From positions 1,054,001 to 1,118,000 of the forward strand of contig NZ_CP013926.1 in NCBI RefSeq assembly GCF_001562115.1: a stretch of DNA of 64,000 bases, written 5' to 3'. The notes beneath the pieces are model-generated. The model searched no databases. It was not told the DNA's origin and saw only the letters and a program-made list of their open reading frames with translations. This document shows positions 8,431 to 15,590 of the stretch, piece by piece; positions within the stretch are counted from its first letter, which is position 1, and each line of letters opens with the position of its first letter. Source of the stretch: Alteromonas stellipolaris. Lineage in GTDB: Bacteria > Pseudomonadota > Gammaproteobacteria > Enterobacterales > Alteromonadaceae. The position numbers and the translations under genes are program-made.

Positions 8431-8707
8431 TTGATCTTATATAGTTCCTCCCGAATCCTTTTATTATGATAGTTAAATCAACTAGTTATGGGTTGATTGT
8501 ATTAAGAAGAAAATTTCAAAAAACTGCATTTTTTTGTTTAAACGTAAAATAATGAATGGATATTTGAGTTAAACTTGGCAAAGTTTTAATGCTAAGTTAG
8601 AGGATTCTTGGAAAATACGAACTAAAAGGATGCAAAAACTAATATTTGATTTATATAACCTAGTTAAATACTAATACCTACTATCCTTTATCAATTTGAA
8701 AACTCAT

Positions 8708-8800
8708 TTAACCGCCTATTTCCAAATCAATTTCGGGAACTAATTCACCGACTTTACATTCTAGCGCTTTTGCGATCCTACATAATTTAATCACAGTCAC
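8708..8800 (-). pseudogene. XRE-family HTH regulator, C-terminal remnant
   Basis: On the minus strand about 31 codons read VTVIKLCRIAKALECKVGEL followed by VPEIDLEIGG and a TAA. This is the final part of an XRE-type helix-turn-helix domain ('..T..KLC.AL.C..GDL'). No start or upstream HTH helices are present; the sequence beyond about 8800 belongs to a plus-strand phage-like fragment. The gene is truncated at that junction. It could once have controlled the neighbouring hsd genes. Confidence 0.6.
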
Positions 8801-8801
8801 A

Positions 8802-8936
8802 TATACAGCGGGCTACATTGAAAGCGCCAAGGCTGCACTAGAGTTAGCTTATAAATCTCTTGGCGCGGTACATGGTGCGCGAACAAAAGTTAATGACAAT
8901 TCTGCGTGGTCAAAAGAAAATCTAAGAACTTGCTGA
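8802..8936 (+). pseudogene. Phage-like gene, C-terminal fragment
   Basis: An open frame without a start codon ends in TGA at 8936 and reads GYIESAKAALELAYKSLGAV followed by HGARTKVNDNSAWSKENL. It looks like protein sequence (helical, biased toward normal codons) and ends 15 bases before the next phage-like gene. Its N-terminus is cut at the same junction as the XRE remnant. I do not recognise the family. Confidence 0.4.
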
Positions 8937-8951
8937 GTTTGGTGAAAAAAT

Positions 8952-9440
8952 ATGGACAGAATTTTAGCCGTATTAGATAGCGCAAGAACAAAACTTGGAT
9001 CTGGTATCAAAAGTGTCGAGCAGGCAATGAGCGAATCACTTGGCAAGCCTAATCCTGCACTAGCCCAAGAAATTAGAGCGCACATCAAAACTTTGGACAG
9101 AACGGCAATAGCTGAATTAGTGCAAAAGTTTTTTGCTGAAAAGAATTATGAAGTAGTGAATGCAATAATTGATGCACCAGCATTTTTGTCTGGGATTACT
9201 ACAGAAGAACGTGAGAACTACAAACGCAAGCTACACGAGACTACTAACCCCGAGCTTGTTAAACGCGTAAAAGTTATGAAGTCTGCACTTTCTATTATGG
9301 AGAGTAGAGGCCCACTTGTCATGGTTTAAACTGAAAAGGCTATGGGCGCTGACTTTGACTTTATTAAAAAGGTACGTAGTGAAGAAAGTGCATCGCGACG
9401 CGCCCTGATTATTAAAGACCACGAAGAAAGCCAAGCCTGA
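8952..9440 (+). pseudogene. Phage-like hypothetical gene interrupted by an in-frame TAA
   Basis: The first part codes for 125 aa (8952-9329; MDRILAVLDSARTKLGSGIK.. to ..SIMESRGPLVMV). The frame then has a single TAA (9327-9329) and continues in the same frame for 36 codons (TEKAMGADFDFIKKVRSEES, then a short tail) to TGA at 9440. The extension has the same helical, charged character and runs up to the ribosome site of the next gene, so it is very probably the original C-terminus. The product is soluble, with no signal peptide, and I do not recognise the family. It may be made as a short form or be a pseudogene. Confidence 0.55.
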
Positions 9441-9472
9441 TCTATTGTTGATCTTTTCAGGAGGGGAAAATT

Positions 9473-9904
9473 ATGTCAGAGCCAGCAGTAAGTGGAAGTA
9501 AAGCTTGGGTAAAAGGAATGAAGTCACTCAATCCAAATGGGCGTCCAAAGGGAATAGTAGATCGAAGAGCAAAGATTATCGAGAGCATGTTAACGGATGC
9601 ATCGGATATAGTTGAAGCGGTAGTTGCCAAAGCAAAGAAGGGTGATGTGCAAGCTGCACACCTAATTATTTCGCGGGTATTACCCACATTAGCAGTGCAG
9701 AGCGAAAAGGTTGAGTTCGAGCTCGACACCGCTGTGCCTTTAGCGGAGTAAACGGAGCAAGTTTTAGCGGCAACCTCAAAGGGCATTTTGTCACCTGACA
9801 GTGCGCAGCGAATTATTCAGATCATTGGTGCACTTGGTGAAATCCGCCATCTTGAATATATTGAAGATCGTTTAGCTGCTCTGGAGGGCAATGCCAATGT
9901 CTAA
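9473..9904 (+). pseudogene. DUF5681-family phage protein interrupted by an in-frame TAA
   Basis: A strong ribosome site (AGGAGGGG) precedes the ATG. The first part, 92 aa, has the SLNPNGRPKG motif and a helical region with KKGDVQAAHLIISRVLPT, which is the DUF5681 pattern found in phage and genomic-island genes, often near terminase small subunits. A TAA at 9749-9751 interrupts it. The same frame then continues for 50 codons (EQVLAATSKGILSPDSAQRI.. to ..LEYIEDRLAALEGNANV) to TAA at 9904. The 'G.LSP..A' and 'E..RLAALE' features of the extension are just what the end of a DUF5681 protein has, so the stop is internal to the ancestral gene. Confidence 0.7.
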
Positions 9905-10331
9905 GATCAATATAGAAGAACGCTTCATCATCCCGACAAACAAGATGAAAGAGTTTGCGCCAGTGTTATATAGATTTATACCACAGGACTTCTTTCGGCT
10001 GATTAAGTTCTACGATGATTGTGGTCAAATGTTTTGGCCACATGATAAGCATTAAAAGAATGCTCGCTGCCTTTTACTTCAAACAGGGCAGGGAGTATTT
10101 AATTTGGTATATGAGGACAAGATAGAAACGCTTTTTGATAACAGTGATAAGAATATTCCAGCTACCTGTATTCGCTGTGATGTGCCTGCAAATGAGCTGG
10201 CCAGTTTTATGGGACCAGAGCTTGGGATTGCCAGTTTTATTGCTGTTCGCCATCCACATCACAACCAGCGTGTTGAGATGCTATGTATGCTTGCTGATAT
10301 TTACTTCCCGAGTAAAGATAATGCGGCATAG
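9897..10331 (+). pseudogene. Phage-like hypothetical gene interrupted by an in-frame TAA
   Basis: Starts at an ATG overlapping the end of the DUF5681 gene by 8 bases. 52 codons (MSKINIEERFIIPTNKMKEF.. to ..GQMFWPHDKH) lead to TAA at 10053-10055. The same frame continues without further stops for 91 codons (KNARCLLLQTGQGVFNLVYE.., ..PANELASFMGPELGIASF.., ..FPSKDNAA) to TAG at 10331. The extension ends exactly where the next gene starts (ATG at 10321), as expected of a compact phage operon. A TTG start at 10104 could allow a separate 75-aa product. The family is unknown to me. Confidence 0.55.
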
Positions 10332-10548
10332 CTCGAAAGCGAAAGTGCTGCAACGGATTGCAGCACTTGAACAAAGTAGGACAAGGAAGACTAATAAGCC
10401 GATTGCGTTGTTTCCAGAACGAACACTTGTCGAACATTGGGGGCGTCATGCTGCGGCCATGCAAATAATCCTTAAACAGAATGTGATTGAAGCTACTCCA
10501 CCGGACTACGGGGAGCTTCGAGTTGTAAAACTAATTCCTCACACCTAG
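10321..10548 (+). CDS. Small phage-like hypothetical protein (75 aa)
   Basis: 75 aa beginning MRHSSKAKVLQRIAALEQSR and ending in VVKLIPHT. The ATG overlaps the previous gene's stop by 11 bases. The N-terminus is basic and helical. The reading frame is open further upstream, but that part lies out of frame inside the previous gene, so this start is preferred. It is the only one of the four phage-like genes that is not interrupted. Function unknown. Confidence 0.5.
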   Translation: MRHSSKAKVLQRIAALEQSRTRKTNKPIALFPERTLVEHWGRHAAAMQIILKQNVIEATPPDYGELRVVKLIPHT

Positions 10549-10638
10549 CCTACCGCGTTAGCGAAACCCTTACTTGCAGATTCTTACCGTACATGGTTCA
10601 CTTTCTCTTTCGAAAGCATTTAGTATGGAACCTCACGA

Positions 10639-11463
10639 ATGGAGCAAGAAATAAGTAAGGAAATGATAGGATTGTATGGAGCTATTGGCGGTGCAGTTCT
10701 AACGCTAATAGGAACGATCATATCTCAAGTTCTAACTGTAATTAAAGACTACCAAGTTGCTAAATCAAATCGAGAAGATAAGAAGTCGGAAAGGGAATTC
10801 GAGAGAGGAAGTCGGGAGAAAGTTGAGTTAGTGGTAACCTTCCAAAAATGCCTATCATCTTTAGGGGTATTTATTCAGAAGGTAAGCTCGACACCAAATA
10901 AAGAACCAAGTTACTTCCAAGATGAAATAACAGCAGTTCAAAATAGCATATCCGAGTTGGCTGTGAAATTTATTGATAAAGACTTAGAAAATGACCTTAT
11001 TAGTTTTATTCAGTTCCCGAGTGAAGATCATGCTATATATTTAAGAGGTCGAATTACTACTATTCTTGAAAACAATTCGGAAATCGGTGCTAAAGTTCTG
11101 TCATCCGCAAATGACAACGACCAACAAGATCAAACAGGATTTTCAGTACTAATAAGCTCTGCGTATCGGCAAAAGCATTTTGAACTGACTGGTGTAATGT
11201 TAGAAGGCAGAACAATCTTTAGTTACAAACCTGAAGCGCTAAGCCCTGAAGTTCGAAAGCTATTAGTGAAGGTATACTTTTTCGGAACAGAATTTGGGTT
11301 ACGCAATCTTCAACCACTTTACGTTCCTGGCGGGCCAAATATCAAAATAGCTAAAACAGCATGGCACGCCGATTTTAATCCAGATGACAAAGATGCAGAG
11401 TTTATTTTTAATGAATGGATGAATGAATATAGGCGGGTCGAGGCTAGTTATACTTCGAAATGA
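10639..11463 (+). CDS. Single-pass membrane protein with coiled-coil segment, unknown function
   Basis: 274 aa. Residues 9-31 are one hydrophobic segment (LYGAIGGAVLTLIGTIISQVL). A strongly charged, probably coiled-coil stretch follows (about 34-60: DYQVAKSNREDKKSEREFER), then a soluble domain of mixed alpha/beta character that I do not recognise. There is no signal cleavage site, so the bulk should face the cytoplasm. Base composition is AT-rich, unlike core genes nearby. It is the last gene before a bidirectional terminator and the tRNA, a usual place for accessory cargo of an island. No catalytic motif is visible. Confidence 0.65.
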   Translation: MEQEISKEMIGLYGAIGGAVLTLIGTIISQVLTVIKDYQVAKSNREDKKSEREFERGSREKVELVVTFQKCLSSLGVFIQKVSSTPNKEPSYFQDEITAVQNSISELAVKFIDKDLENDLISFIQFPSEDHAIYLRGRITTILENNSEIGAKVLSSANDNDQQDQTGFSVLISSAYRQKHFELTGVMLEGRTIFSYKPEALSPEVRKLLVKVYFFGTEFGLRNLQPLYVPGGPNIKIAKTAWHADFNPDDKDAEFIFNEWMNEYRRVEASYTSK

Positions 11464-11486
11464 TAAAACTTTGAAACCGATAAATT

Positions 11487-11520
11487 AAAAAGCCCTAGAC
11501 AGTAATGCCTAGGGCTTTAA
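11487..11520. terminator. Bidirectional terminator between island gene and tRNA
   Basis: A 10-bp perfect stem, AAAGCCCTAG (11489-11498) with CTAGGGCTTT (11509-11518), flanked by A- and T-rich sequence. It can serve both the plus-strand membrane protein gene and the minus-strand tRNA. Confidence 0.85.
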
Positions 11521-11522
11521 TT

Positions 11523-11599
11523 TGGTGGCCCAACCCTGACTTGAACAGGGGACCTGCCGATTATGAGTCGGATGCTCTAACCAACTGAGCTATTGGGCC
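11523..11599 (-). tRNA. tRNA-Ile2 (anticodon CAU, lysidine type)
   Basis: 77 bases including an encoded CCA. The acceptor arm GGCCCAA pairs with TTGGGCC; the D arm reads GCTC-AGTTGGTTA-GAGC; the anticodon loop is CTCATAA; the T arm is CCCTG-TTCAAGT-CAGGG. The anticodon CAU allows Met or Ile2. The GG-CCC acceptor, the CGACTCATAATCG anticodon arm and TTCAAGTC resemble the ile2 gene of E. coli rather than elongator Met, so the lysidine-modified isoleucine tRNA is preferred. Confidence 0.85.
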
Positions 11600-11715
11600 G
11601 AAAACTTTTTATTTTACTTACAACAGGCTTACTCAATTTTCGAGTAGGTTTTTACTCTTTAGTAACCTATTGTTTTTAATCTATTTTATCTCTTTCTAAA
11701 TGACCAGCGCAACTT

Positions 11716-11755
11716 ATTATGAGTCGGATGCTCTAACCAACTGAGCTATGGGGCC
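11716..11755 (-). pseudogene. Truncated tRNA-Ile2 copy (first 40 nucleotides)
   Basis: On the minus strand the first 40 bases of a tRNA are present, from the 5' acceptor strand through the anticodon loop (CTCATAA). They match the intact gene at 11523-11599 except for one base in the acceptor arm (GGCCCCA instead of GGCCCAA). The match stops just 3' of the anticodon loop; no T arm or 3' acceptor follows. This is a disrupted second gene copy or a recombination scar. Confidence 0.8.
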
Positions 11756-12014
11756 ATATTTGAAATGCGTTTGCATTAATACGCGAAACGTATCAATGAA
11801 AAGCGAGCGCAAGTATAAGCAGTTTTATTTGCCTTGTCACGCCTAGGGTTAGGCTTTGTGAACAGTTTGCTTTATTTTTGTTCAGCTTTGCACGCATTTG
11901 TGATGAATTTGCATTCTTATCACCTTCTTTATCTTAGTCGGTAACCTCAATCCTTGACGAGCCAGCCACATTGGCAGCACTATGAAGCTTAGCAATGGGT
12001 CTGTTGATGTTTAA

Positions 12015-12051
12015 CACCGCTGGGCGAAGGGGGAAACCCCACTTGGCGGTG
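12015..12051 (+). other. GC-rich hairpin upstream of the MbnP-like gene
   Basis: CACCGC (12015-12020) pairs with GCGGTG (12046-12051), and inside it AAG.GGGG-AAA-CCCC.CTT forms a second stem. It lies about 40 bases before the start codon. There is no T run, so it is more likely a leader RNA structure than a terminator. No known riboswitch is recognised. Confidence 0.4.
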
Positions 12052-12091
12052 GCCCACGCACATGAAATTCAAACAGGAAGTACAAATAGAA

Positions 12092-12889
12092 ATGAAAATG
12101 CACAGGCGTTTAGGTGTCATATTAGCGATTGTTTTAGGTTTGTCGGGCTGCGATAAGCTGGGCATGAGTGAACGTGAAGTGGGCGAGATCCCATTTACGC
12201 TTACGGGCATAGAGAATGGCGCATGCCCGTTAATGGTAAAAGTCGGGCCTACGAAATGGCAATTAGATTACTTTGGCTTTTATCTAACCAAACCTGAAGT
12301 GCGTATTGACGGCAAATGGCAGCGAGTATCATTTAAGCAAACGCAATGGCAAACCCAATCTACGGCGTTATTAAAGTTTCATACACTGTGTAGCGACCCA
12401 CAAAATGCAAACAATAAAATTATTCTTGATGTTTCTGAAGGCCTTTTAAAACTGGCCACAAACCTTCGGTTTACGATGGGGCTTCCTTTTGATGTAAATC
12501 ATACCGATCCATTAGCTCAGGCATCACCGTTAAGTGATGCCGGCATGTTTTTAAACAAACAGGCAGGACATCGTTTCTTACGTTTAGATTTATCTCACGC
12601 GGGGGCAAATGATAAACAGTGGCAGTATCATTTAGGCAGCGCTAATTGTGTGTCTGAATCCGTCGATACGGCGCCTGAAGCATCTTGTGCTTTTACAAAC
12701 AGGGTAGAATTTATTTTACCGATGACTCAGCTCGACAGCGAGCTGGAACTTGAGATTTCGGTTTCGAATATACTCGCTCAGGTGGACCTTTTAGAAGCCG
12801 ATAGCTGCGAATTTGGAAGCCCCGAAGCACCACCATGCAAGCAATTATTGCGTAACTTACTGAATAGACCATGGATAAAGTGGGATTAA
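12092..12889 (+). CDS. MbnP-like copper-associated lipoprotein
   Basis: 265 aa from this start; an ATG 30 bases upstream is also in frame. The start chosen gives a compact lipoprotein signal, MKMHRRLGVILAIVLGLSGC, with lipobox LSGC. The body has the features of MbnP-type proteins: beta strands such as QLDYFGFYLTKPEVRIDGKW, the HRFLRLDLSHAG stretch, four or more cysteines in the C-terminal half (SANCVSE, EASCAFT, DSCEFGS, PPCKQLL) and a closing WIKWD. MbnP proteins usually pair with the di-heme protein MbnH and bind copper. No mbnH gene lies beside it. The protein should be anchored in the envelope. Confidence 0.7.
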   Translation: MKMHRRLGVILAIVLGLSGCDKLGMSEREVGEIPFTLTGIENGACPLMVKVGPTKWQLDYFGFYLTKPEVRIDGKWQRVSFKQTQWQTQSTALLKFHTLCSDPQNANNKIILDVSEGLLKLATNLRFTMGLPFDVNHTDPLAQASPLSDAGMFLNKQAGHRFLRLDLSHAGANDKQWQYHLGSANCVSESVDTAPEASCAFTNRVEFILPMTQLDSELELEISVSNILAQVDLLEADSCEFGSPEAPPCKQLLRNLLNRPWIKWD

Positions 12890-13069
12890 ACACATAGTAA
12901 GCGTTCAATGTAGACTTTCGGATACTAGAGAGGCAGGTCTTCGCAGGTCATAATAATGCTAGCGAATGGCTAACCTGAGTATTAGCTACGTGAAATAACA
13001 TTTTTAATTGATGATAGATGCATTTATACGCGTGAACGTCGTTTTATGCTTATACTTTAAGTCGAGATA

Positions 13070-13092
13070 ATAACCTATCGCCAATAGGTTAT
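13070..13092. repeat. Inverted repeat in the intergenic region
   Basis: ATAACCTAT is mirrored by ATAGGTTAT around a short spacer, about 80 bases before the next gene. With no T run it is a possible operator rather than a terminator. Confidence 0.35.
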
Positions 13093-13173
13093 GCTGTGCA
13101 CATAGTCTCAAAATTTGCTATCTTAATAAAATTGAAATTTTCCTGAACAGGGCGAACTGGCGCGGAGAAAAGA

Positions 13174-13503
13174 ATGACAGAGAAGGCCTACCTGATAAGC
13201 GGTAGAAATACCATTATCCATAAAATTCGAAAATTAGACTTGTTAGTAACCAATGGCGACGATAATCCGCCCATTATTGTTACTTACAAAGGTATCAAGC
13301 AATACGAAGGGAAAATCCCTGACAACAAGCGCGATGCCAAAATGATGGACATGGAGCTTGTTGACATTACAACAGGAGATGTATTTGGTGATGAAAAAAC
13401 CTTAGTCTTTATTCAAACCCTTAATGGGAAAGAATACAAAATCGATTACACAAAAATCGGTACCAGCATGTTCATCAAAATCCATCAAGATAGCATTTTC
13501 TAG
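13174..13503 (+). CDS. Conserved-looking hypothetical protein (109 aa)
   Basis: 109 aa, ribosome site GGAG 8 bases before ATG. The sequence alternates beta-like strands (LLVTNGDDNPPIIVTYKGIK, TLVFIQTLNGKEYKIDYTKI) and charged turns, with no signal peptide or membrane segment. It is probably a small cytoplasmic beta-rich protein. I do not recognise the family. It converges with the YiiX-like gene 21 bases away. Confidence 0.6.
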   Translation: MTEKAYLISGRNTIIHKIRKLDLLVTNGDDNPPIIVTYKGIKQYEGKIPDNKRDAKMMDMELVDITTGDVFGDEKTLVFIQTLNGKEYKIDYTKIGTSMFIKIHQDSIF

Positions 13504-13524
13504 TCATTAGAAATTATAGTGGGG

Positions 13525-14184
13525 TCAGCAAACCTGCCCCCAGTTATCTGCCAACTGCGTATTAAACCCCGCAATTGGCCGTGCTTCTCCCTTAAGTTGC
13601 ACATAGCGCTGTTCAAATATTGAAAACCTACAAATATCTACCGGCGTGACTTCTGACGCGTTAACGCTATTGATAATACCTGCAGTTTCCAACCCCTCGG
13701 CAATGAGTTCGGAACAAAACCAACTACTGAAGTCTTCTTGGTTGTAACTGATGCTTCCTAAAATAGGGTGACTATCTAATGCGTCTACAGCGGAGCCGAA
13801 AAGTTGTAGTACATCATAAGCCTTCCCTTCTTGAGCAAACATGAAATTAAAGAATTCACGCTTGTTTTGCTCGAACATATTGCGAGCGGATTCACCTAAC
13901 GGTAACCACCACATGTCGCCGTCGTAAGTATGCACCCGCTCACTTAATCGATTAGTCATCACGCCTTTTTTTCCTTCATAGACGGTAGCTTCCATAACTT
14001 GATTAAAGTATCGACCAGACGCTTCATCACGCATTTTGGTTTGCATAACAATGGCAATGTGCGTAACGGCTGAGCGGGTAGTTAACTTTGTCCAGCGAGA
14101 AAAAAGGCTATTTCCGCCAAAAGCGATAATATCGCCTGGGCGCATTTGTTCTCTAATATGATGGTATTTTTGCTGTTCTAACAT
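13525..14184 (-). CDS. YiiX-like permuted papain-fold cysteine peptidase
   Basis: 219 aa. The ATG at 14184 is chosen over one 39 bases upstream because a perfect AAGGAGG stands 6 bases before it. The domain order is that of permuted NlpC/P60 (YiiX) proteins: LRPGDIIAFGG..TRSAVTHIAIVM near the N-terminus carries the presumed catalytic His (about 63), and WFCSELIAEGLETAG near 152 carries the presumed Cys. There is no signal peptide, so it should act in the cytoplasm. Substrates of this branch are lipids or peptides linked to acyl groups in the few cases known; here it is undetermined. Confidence 0.75.
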   Translation of the reverse strand: MLEQQKYHHIREQMRPGDIIAFGGNSLFSRWTKLTTRSAVTHIAIVMQTKMRDEASGRYFNQVMEATVYEGKKGVMTNRLSERVHTYDGDMWWLPLGESARNMFEQNKREFFNFMFAQEGKAYDVLQLFGSAVDALDSHPILGSISYNQEDFSSWFCSELIAEGLETAGIINSVNASEVTPVDICRFSIFEQRYVQLKGEARPIAGFNTQLADNWGQVC

Positions 14185-14423
14185 GTTTACCTCCTTGTTT
14201 AATGACTGAGTGACTTGTATCAAAGTGTGTGCAACCCGCGACCAGTAAGCGTTTTAGTATGGTTAATTATCGGCTTTTATCGTCCGTTTATCGCTTGGTC
14301 TCACGTAATAGAGTTTTAACCTTTTTATAGCGCGAATGTCATATTTTTTCACTAGTTTATGCTCGCGAAGACAAAAGTAGTTGTCGACGCATCATTTAAC
14401 TAATCTCATTTGAGGAACTTGAT

Positions 14424-14756
14424 ATGGATATGTCACGCCACGTTAGATTACCTGCTTTGTTTGGTCTTGGGCTCACACTTGCGCTATCTGCAAGCCTAGC
14501 CAATGCAAATGGGTATCCTGAAAGTACTGAAAAAGACCTTGTAGCAGTTTGTGAAGCGATAAAAGAAGATAATCGTTTAGCGTTGCACAAAGCAGTAAAA
14601 CGCAGTCGTATTAGTTATAAAAATTTGCACAAAGGATTAGTGTGTAACGGCGAAGATATGCTTTCTTTCGCCCAGTCGCATAACGCGACGTCAACAGGCG
14701 ATTATCTTGCACGTAGACTGAACGCTAATAAATCAGTCTTAACGGCGAAACGTTAA
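14424..14756 (+). CDS. DUF3718 family exported protein
   Basis: 110 aa. A signal peptide (MDMSRHVRLPALFGLGLTLALSA..ANA-NG) is followed by a small domain with two Cys (LVAVCEAIKEDNR and GLVCNGEDMLSFAQSHNA). The spacing and the 'LVCNG.DM..FA' motif fit DUF3718, common in Alteromonas, Shewanella and Pseudoalteromonas. The two cysteines could form a disulfide in the periplasm. Function unknown. It ends in a strong terminator, so it is a single-gene unit. Confidence 0.8.
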   Translation: MDMSRHVRLPALFGLGLTLALSASLANANGYPESTEKDLVAVCEAIKEDNRLALHKAVKRSRISYKNLHKGLVCNGEDMLSFAQSHNATSTGDYLARRLNANKSVLTAKR

Positions 14757-14802
14757 TAGCAAGAAAATCAGACTTTATGATTGAATTTTAAATCCCTGGA
14801 TT

Positions 14803-14833
14803 TGGAGCTACTGTTTTTCAGTAGCTCTTTTTT
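14803..14833 (+). terminator. Terminator of the DUF3718 gene
   Basis: GAGCTACTG (14805-14813) pairs with CAGTAGCTC (14819-14827), a 5-base T loop, then a T run. Confidence 0.9.
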
Positions 14834-14886
14834 ATTTAATGGTTTCGTAATCCATTAATAAAAGAGTAATACTTTTTCGCACATGC

Positions 14887-14960
14887 CCTCTACGCACAAA
14901 TCCTCTAGGTATAAATCTAATGCGCACAACCCTAATGAGCATAATCCTAATGAGCATAGT
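14887..14960. repeat. Degenerate 15-bp tandem repeat, five units
   Basis: Five consecutive units of 14-15 bases: CCTCTACGCACAAAT, CCTCTAGGTATAAAT, CTAATGCGCACAAC, CCTAATGAGCATAAT, CCTAATGAGCATAGT. The last two differ at two bases. It lies in the 310-base gap before the cidA-like gene. It has no spacers and is too short and regular for CRISPR. Confidence 0.7.
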
Positions 14961-15068
14961 CCGTCTATTACTGCCTGATTCAGCTTAGAGAGAAAAACCT
15001 CGATAAAGACCAATGTCTTACTAGCGTCCTATTCGTTCAGCCGATAGACTGTTTTCGGTAAGAGGGAA

Positions 15069-15590
15069 ATGATTCTTCTACAGATTTACCGTGCTTTCAG
15101 GAGAACAATAAGTGTGATGGTTGGACTACAAAAATGGATAACCGGCGCGATATTAGTACTTGGGTGTTATTACCTCGGGACATGGCTGTCTTTCTCAACA
15201 GGACTGCCATTGCCTGGCGCGCTTACTGGCTTGCTCATTCTTCTGGCCGTGCTTTTTATCGTCCCTAAAGCAGAGCCTCTTGTAGCGCGTGCCGCTTCCC
15301 CCTTACTCAGTCATATGTCGGTGTTGTTTGTACCTGCGGTTCTTGGTGTTAGCGCATATTGGAAAGAGATAGCACAAAACGGGTGGGCTATTGGGATCGC
15401 CATCGTTTTCACTACCTGCATGAGCTTGGGGATTAGCGCTAAAATAGCCGAAAAGCTACTTGCCTCACGTCATGGGCACTTTTCGCAAGTACCTACCGAC
15501 AAAAAAGTACCTGCCAACAAAAAAGTAGCTGAACAAGTCACCGAGCAACAGGACGTAAAAAAGGGAAGTGAAAATGATAGAGGCTATTAG
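15069..15590 (+). CDS. CidA/LrgA family membrane protein
   Basis: 173 aa. Four hydrophobic segments (about 22-40, 48-68, 80-98, 104-126) and the family's LPLPGALTGLLILL and SPLLSHMSVLFVPAVLG motifs identify a holin-like CidA/LrgA protein. The C-terminal tail is Lys-rich and soluble. The ATG has a GAGGG site directly before it; an ATG at 15117 is an alternative. Overlaps the LrgB-type gene, the usual partner. Pairs of this type affect murein hydrolase activity or export small carboxylates; which applies here cannot be told. Confidence 0.85.
   Translation: MILLQIYRAFRRTISVMVGLQKWITGAILVLGCYYLGTWLSFSTGLPLPGALTGLLILLAVLFIVPKAEPLVARAASPLLSHMSVLFVPAVLGVSAYWKEIAQNGWAIGIAIVFTTCMSLGISAKIAEKLLASRHGHFSQVPTDKKVPANKKVAEQVTEQQDVKKGSENDRGY

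Larger units (their letters stand above)
8268..8707. other. AT-rich control region of the hsd cassette
   Basis: 440 bases without a convincing gene. The part nearest the hsd genes has two adjacent long inverted repeats and a small hairpin with a T run (listed separately). The rest is AT-rich, with a second CCTACTAT copy near 8681 matching one at 8418. I see nothing else that can be supported. Confidence 0.6.
11600..12091. other. Intergenic region between tRNA and MbnP-like gene
   Basis: No supported protein gene in about 490 bases. It holds the truncated tRNA copy (11716-11755) and a hairpin just before the lipoprotein gene (12015-12051). The stretch between the two tRNA sequences (11601-11715) is AT-rich with no clear feature. 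Confidence 0.6.

Noticed and set aside
9457-9786. Minus-strand frame opposite the DUF5681 gene
   Set aside because: The plus strand has a strong ribosome site and a recognisable family. The reverse frame is a by-product of codon composition.
8952-10331. Full TAA reassignment in a phage genetic code
   Set aside because: Although three genes have internal TAA, the DUF5681 gene also uses TAA as its natural end, and reading through that one gives unrelated sequence and a stop soon after. Decay or occasional readthrough is more likely.
12008-12154. Short plus-strand frame starting upstream of the MbnP-like gene (GRRGKPHLAVAHAHEIQTG)
   Set aside because: It overlaps the lipoprotein gene out of frame, has no ribosome site, and the region is better explained by the hairpin.
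14887-14960. CRISPR array
   Set aside because: The units are contiguous 15-mers with no spacers, and there are no cas genes in the window.
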